This document shows, piece by piece, positions 59,727-62,329 of a stretch of 62,329 nt of DNA. Numbering within the stretch: the stretch's first letter is position 1; each line of letters opens with the position of its first letter. This stretch comes from an uncultured Bacteroidales bacterium. Its GTDB lineage: Bacteria; Bacteroidota; Bacteroidia; Bacteroidales; Paludibacteraceae. The position numbers and the translations under genes were made by a program. The notes beneath the pieces are model-generated. The model had not been told where the DNA came from. It did not search any database and worked only from the letters and a program-made list of their open reading frames with translations. The stretch covers positions 1 through 62,329 of the forward strand of contig CALUKG010000004.1 in the NCBI GenBank assembly GCA_944321155.1, given 5' to 3'.

Positions 59727-62213
59727 ATGAAAAAACTGATAATCTTCTGGATATGCATTTTCCTTATCCAACCATTTGCCTTCTCGCGGAATCATTTTGC
59801 AGCTCCCAATGCATCTGGTAGTGGCAATTCTTATGATGATCCTTGTGAATTTTTGTCTGCATTAAGCCGTTTGTCTTCTGGAGACACTCTTTTTGTCTTG
59901 GGCGGACAATACGATTATGCGGAGAAGATTTCCATTAGCTCTTCCAAATCGGGAACGGCAACCAATAGGACGGTAATCATGGCATGGCCGGGTGAGAAAC
60001 CGATCTTTGATTTCCGTAATATGGTTTACGGAGAAAGGGGGATATCCATAGCTACCGGTTCGGAGTATTTTCATCTTAAAGGGCTCACTATCCGCTATGC
60101 GGGTAAGAATGGGCTTATCAACTATGGAAGCTATTGCTTGCTTGAAAACCTGGATGTATATGGATGTGGCGATAGCGGTATTCAGATGAAAACAGGAGGG
60201 GCCAATGTGATAAAGAACTGTGATTCACACGATAATTTTGATTATCAGTTGGGAGGGCTTACGGCTGCTGACTATGGTGGAAATGCTGATGGCTTTGCTG
60301 ATAAGCAGCACAGTGGTCCTGCCAATACTTATATCGGATGCCGTTCGTGGAATAATTCAGATGATGGTTGGGATTTCTTTGACCGTTACACGGATACACC
60401 TACCATTATGGAAAATTGTATCTGTTATGCCAATGGTCCTGCGTTTTATGATATGACTGACCATCCTCGTTATGAGCAGGATAAGGAATGGTTTGATCAG
60501 TTTCTTACAGAACGTCAGGTAACAGATGATGACGGTAACCAAATTACTCTCTCTCTGGCTCACTATGTCAATTTGGGCAATGGAAATGGTTTCAAATTGG
60601 GGGGAAATCGAAGCACACATAATGTAGAGTTACGTCGTTGCCTTTCCGTGAGAAATACAGTGAGAGGGTATGACCAAAACAATAATTTTGGTGCAATGGT
60701 CATCTACAATGCTTCGGCTTATGACAATGGGTGTGACTATGGCTTTGGTACAAGAGAAGGTGGTAGTATAACGGTGAAAAATTCCTTGTCGTTATCTTCC
60801 CGTAGTGACAACTATTTTAAATGTCCATCAGTTGTTGACCAGAACAATAGTTGGAATACGCAGGGAGTCAGCTGCACGGCAGCAGATTTTGCTTCGCTTG
60901 ATGTGGAACTGGTGCTGGAAGAACGTCAGTCTGACGGTTCCCTTCCACAGAATCTGTTTATGCAATTGGTGGAAAACAGTGACCTGATTGATGCCGGGGT
61001 TAATGTAGGCTTGCCTTTCTCTGGTGCGGCCCCCGATTTGGGATGTTATGAATCGGGCGATTTTACAGCTTTTCCTTGTGCCATTAATTGTATTTCCAAC
61101 AATACACTTCAAAGTGTGCTGTTGGGCGACGCTATCCAGCCAGTGGTATTCCAATGGTCGGGTGGTGCGGTTACAGCAGTGGCCGATGATTTGCCACAAG
61201 GACTTACAGCCTCTTTGGACGATGAAAACAATACCATCACCATCTCTGGTGTTCCGACAGCAGTCGGCTCTTATGAATGGAGTGTAACGGCTACAGGCAA
61301 TGATGTGCCAGAAGCAACAGCTTTTGCTGCGGTATATGTCAAGCCGGTTTCTGCCAAAAGAGTAGCTTATCTGACAGTGCCAGATAGTCCGGCTGACAAA
61401 CTGATTTTAGATAAGCTCAATGTCAATAATGAATTCTTTGTTTCCATTCACGACGCGGCAATGACCAATGATTTTTCAGATTATGATTTGGTGGTGTTAA
61501 GTCCTGTGCCCAATTCGGCAGCTGCTGGTGTCTTGGCTTTAGAGACTGTGGAAAAACCGATACTTTTGCTCAAACCTTTTGCCTTGAAGTCATCGGGGTG
61601 GAATTGGGGAAATGCTATCAATACGGCTGATAGGGCTATGACAGTGACCAACCCGCAACATCCCCTGTTTCAAAATCTTTCTTTGGAACAAAACACTTTG
61701 GAATGTTTCAGTCAGGTGCAGACCAATGCAGTGACGGCTGTTGACAGTTGGCAAGGCAATCCATCCATCATACGTTTGGCAACGCCTTCTTCTAACTCGT
61801 CGGCTGATGCGTTGGTGGAATTGACTTCCAATACAAATATGAATGGAACGGTCCTCTCTCATTCGCTGATTATGATGGGCATCAGCGAATATTCGACGGC
61901 CTATCTGACTAATCCAGCCTTGCAGGTGATAGAAAACGCTTGTTGTTATTTGTTGGGTATGGATATTCCTTCATATACGGCACTACCACAACCCGAACAG
62001 AACCAATGGCAAATACGCACTATGCCAGGCATGATTGAGGTGCAGGGAGAGAACGATGTACAGGCACTTCTTCTATATTCCATTACAGGACAGACTATTG
62101 CAGAAACCCGTGGTGCACAATTGCATTTGCCATCCATGACTCCAGGTGCTTATCTTTTGGAAATCCGTTCAAATGATGGTATTTCTATCATTAGTAAATT
62201 GTTATTACAATAG
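59727..62213 (+). CDS. Secreted right-handed beta-helix protein, polysaccharide lyase family 9-like, with T9SS sorting domain
   Basis: An 828-residue exported protein. Signal peptide 1-20; right-handed beta-helix at about 25-440 with the family-9 pectate lyase pattern NADGFADKQH (186-195, probable catalytic Lys193) and NNSDDGWDFFD (209-219, Ca-binding Asp residues). Then a putative Ig domain (about 455-540, LPQGLTASL, ISGVPTAVGSYEW), a Rossmann-like region similar to ThuA/GATase folds (about 545-750) and a T9SS sorting domain (about 765-828, ALLLYSITGQTIAE, MTPGAYLLEIRS). It likely cleaves pectin-type uronic acid polymers at the cell surface. Confidence 0.88.
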   Translation: MKKLIIFWICIFLIQPFAFSRNHFAAPNASGSGNSYDDPCEFLSALSRLSSGDTLFVLGGQYDYAEKISISSSKSGTATNRTVIMAWPGEKPIFDFRNMVYGERGISIATGSEYFHLKGLTIRYAGKNGLINYGSYCLLENLDVYGCGDSGIQMKTGGANVIKNCDSHDNFDYQLGGLTAADYGGNADGFADKQHSGPANTYIGCRSWNNSDDGWDFFDRYTDTPTIMENCICYANGPAFYDMTDHPRYEQDKEWFDQFLTERQVTDDDGNQITLSLAHYVNLGNGNGFKLGGNRSTHNVELRRCLSVRNTVRGYDQNNNFGAMVIYNASAYDNGCDYGFGTREGGSITVKNSLSLSSRSDNYFKCPSVVDQNNSWNTQGVSCTAADFASLDVELVLEERQSDGSLPQNLFMQLVENSDLIDAGVNVGLPFSGAAPDLGCYESGDFTAFPCAINCISNNTLQSVLLGDAIQPVVFQWSGGAVTAVADDLPQGLTASLDDENNTITISGVPTAVGSYEWSVTATGNDVPEATAFAAVYVKPVSAKRVAYLTVPDSPADKLILDKLNVNNEFFVSIHDAAMTNDFSDYDLVVLSPVPNSAAAGVLALETVEKPILLLKPFALKSSGWNWGNAINTADRAMTVTNPQHPLFQNLSLEQNTLECFSQVQTNAVTAVDSWQGNPSIIRLATPSSNSSADALVELTSNTNMNGTVLSHSLIMMGISEYSTAYLTNPALQVIENACCYLLGMDIPSYTALPQPEQNQWQIRTMPGMIEVQGENDVQALLLYSITGQTIAETRGAQLHLPSMTPGAYLLEIRSNDGISIISKLLLQ

Positions 62214-62329
62214 TTTGTATTCTGTCAATGATTTGCGATTTCTAAAATATCTCAGGGATATTCAGTAAATGTCCCCCAAAAGCAAGATGGCATATAAAGC
62301 GGATAGGATGCAATCACTTTATATGCCAT
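62214..62329. other. Window end, no feature seen
   Basis: No reading frame or hairpin terminator is clear in this short stretch. The window ends before the next gene. Confidence 0.4.

Noticed and set aside
1..62329. tRNA genes, CRISPR arrays, insertion sequences, prophage
   Set aside because: Intergenic regions were read for T-loop patterns, regularly spaced repeats and transposase or integrase frames; none was found.

Overview
The window is a stretch of chromosome from a Bacteroidales bacterium. The evidence is the promoter style (a TAnnTTTG -7 box with a TTTG-like -33 box 18-21 bases upstream, found before many genes on both strands), several families restricted to or typical of Bacteroidetes (DUF4252, DUF4468, DUF4465, DUF4835, DUF5689, DUF7033), two proteins ending in a type IX secretion (T9SS) sorting domain, and a Bacteroides-type cobalamin riboswitch. 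I cannot name the genus. I saw no tRNA, rRNA, CRISPR array, insertion sequence or prophage. The core genes look intact and there is no clear pseudogene.

Layout. 0.3-6.6 kb: a leftward seven-gene operon of exported proteins, three with an LPP20-like helical pattern, divergent from a small XRE regulator. 7.3-14.3 kb: rightward genes for a conserved cytosolic protein, a MATE exporter, a PurF-like protein lacking its glutaminase cysteine, rsmG, an MBL hydrolase, a ProXp-ala-type editing protein, an OmpH/Skp protein with a small membrane partner, and an anchored protein whose end overlaps a leftward CPBP protease-queH operon. 15.65-16.1 kb: a promoter and intergenic palindromic repeats. 16.1-18.4 kb: a CorC/HlyC protein and two DUF4252 proteins. 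18.5-24.0 kb: a leftward operon of lytic transglycosylase, two SGNH hydrolases and an MBOAT acyltransferase, probably a wall-polymer O-acetylation module. 24.3-26.5 kb: a glycine-zipper lipoprotein and two paralogous four-helix membrane proteins. 26.9-30.7 kb: coaBC, a DUF4835/PorD-like gene and recN. 30.8-42.3 kb: glmS, an orphan ABC ATPase, an FadL-like outer-membrane protein, a Ser/Arg-rich exported protein, trpS, an Lrp regulator, rpsA and dnaB. 42.8-49.3 kb: an aminotransferase, a TonB-dependent receptor with a DUF5689 lipoprotein, and a CvpA-like protein. 49.3-51.2 kb: a THUMP-like methyltransferase, a collagen-like lipoprotein and a Dabb protein. 51.3-53.1 kb: a cobalamin riboswitch controlling a tiny T9SS-tailed protein and a DUF4465 (BtuH-like) protein. 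53.2-55.8 kb: a DUF4468 gene, prfA and pyrF. 56.1-62.2 kb: a polysaccharide deacetylase-like protein, two glycosyltransferases and a large T9SS-tailed family-9 polysaccharide-lyase-like protein.

Best candidates for something undescribed: (1) the riboswitch-controlled pair at 51.3-53.0 kb, a B12-regulated surface locus with no TonB receptor; (2) the seven-gene envelope operon at the left end; (3) the glycine-zipper lipoprotein module; (4) the wall-modification operon; and (5) the PurF paralogue without its catalytic cysteine. All functional statements come from reading translations and remembered family motifs; no database search was run.
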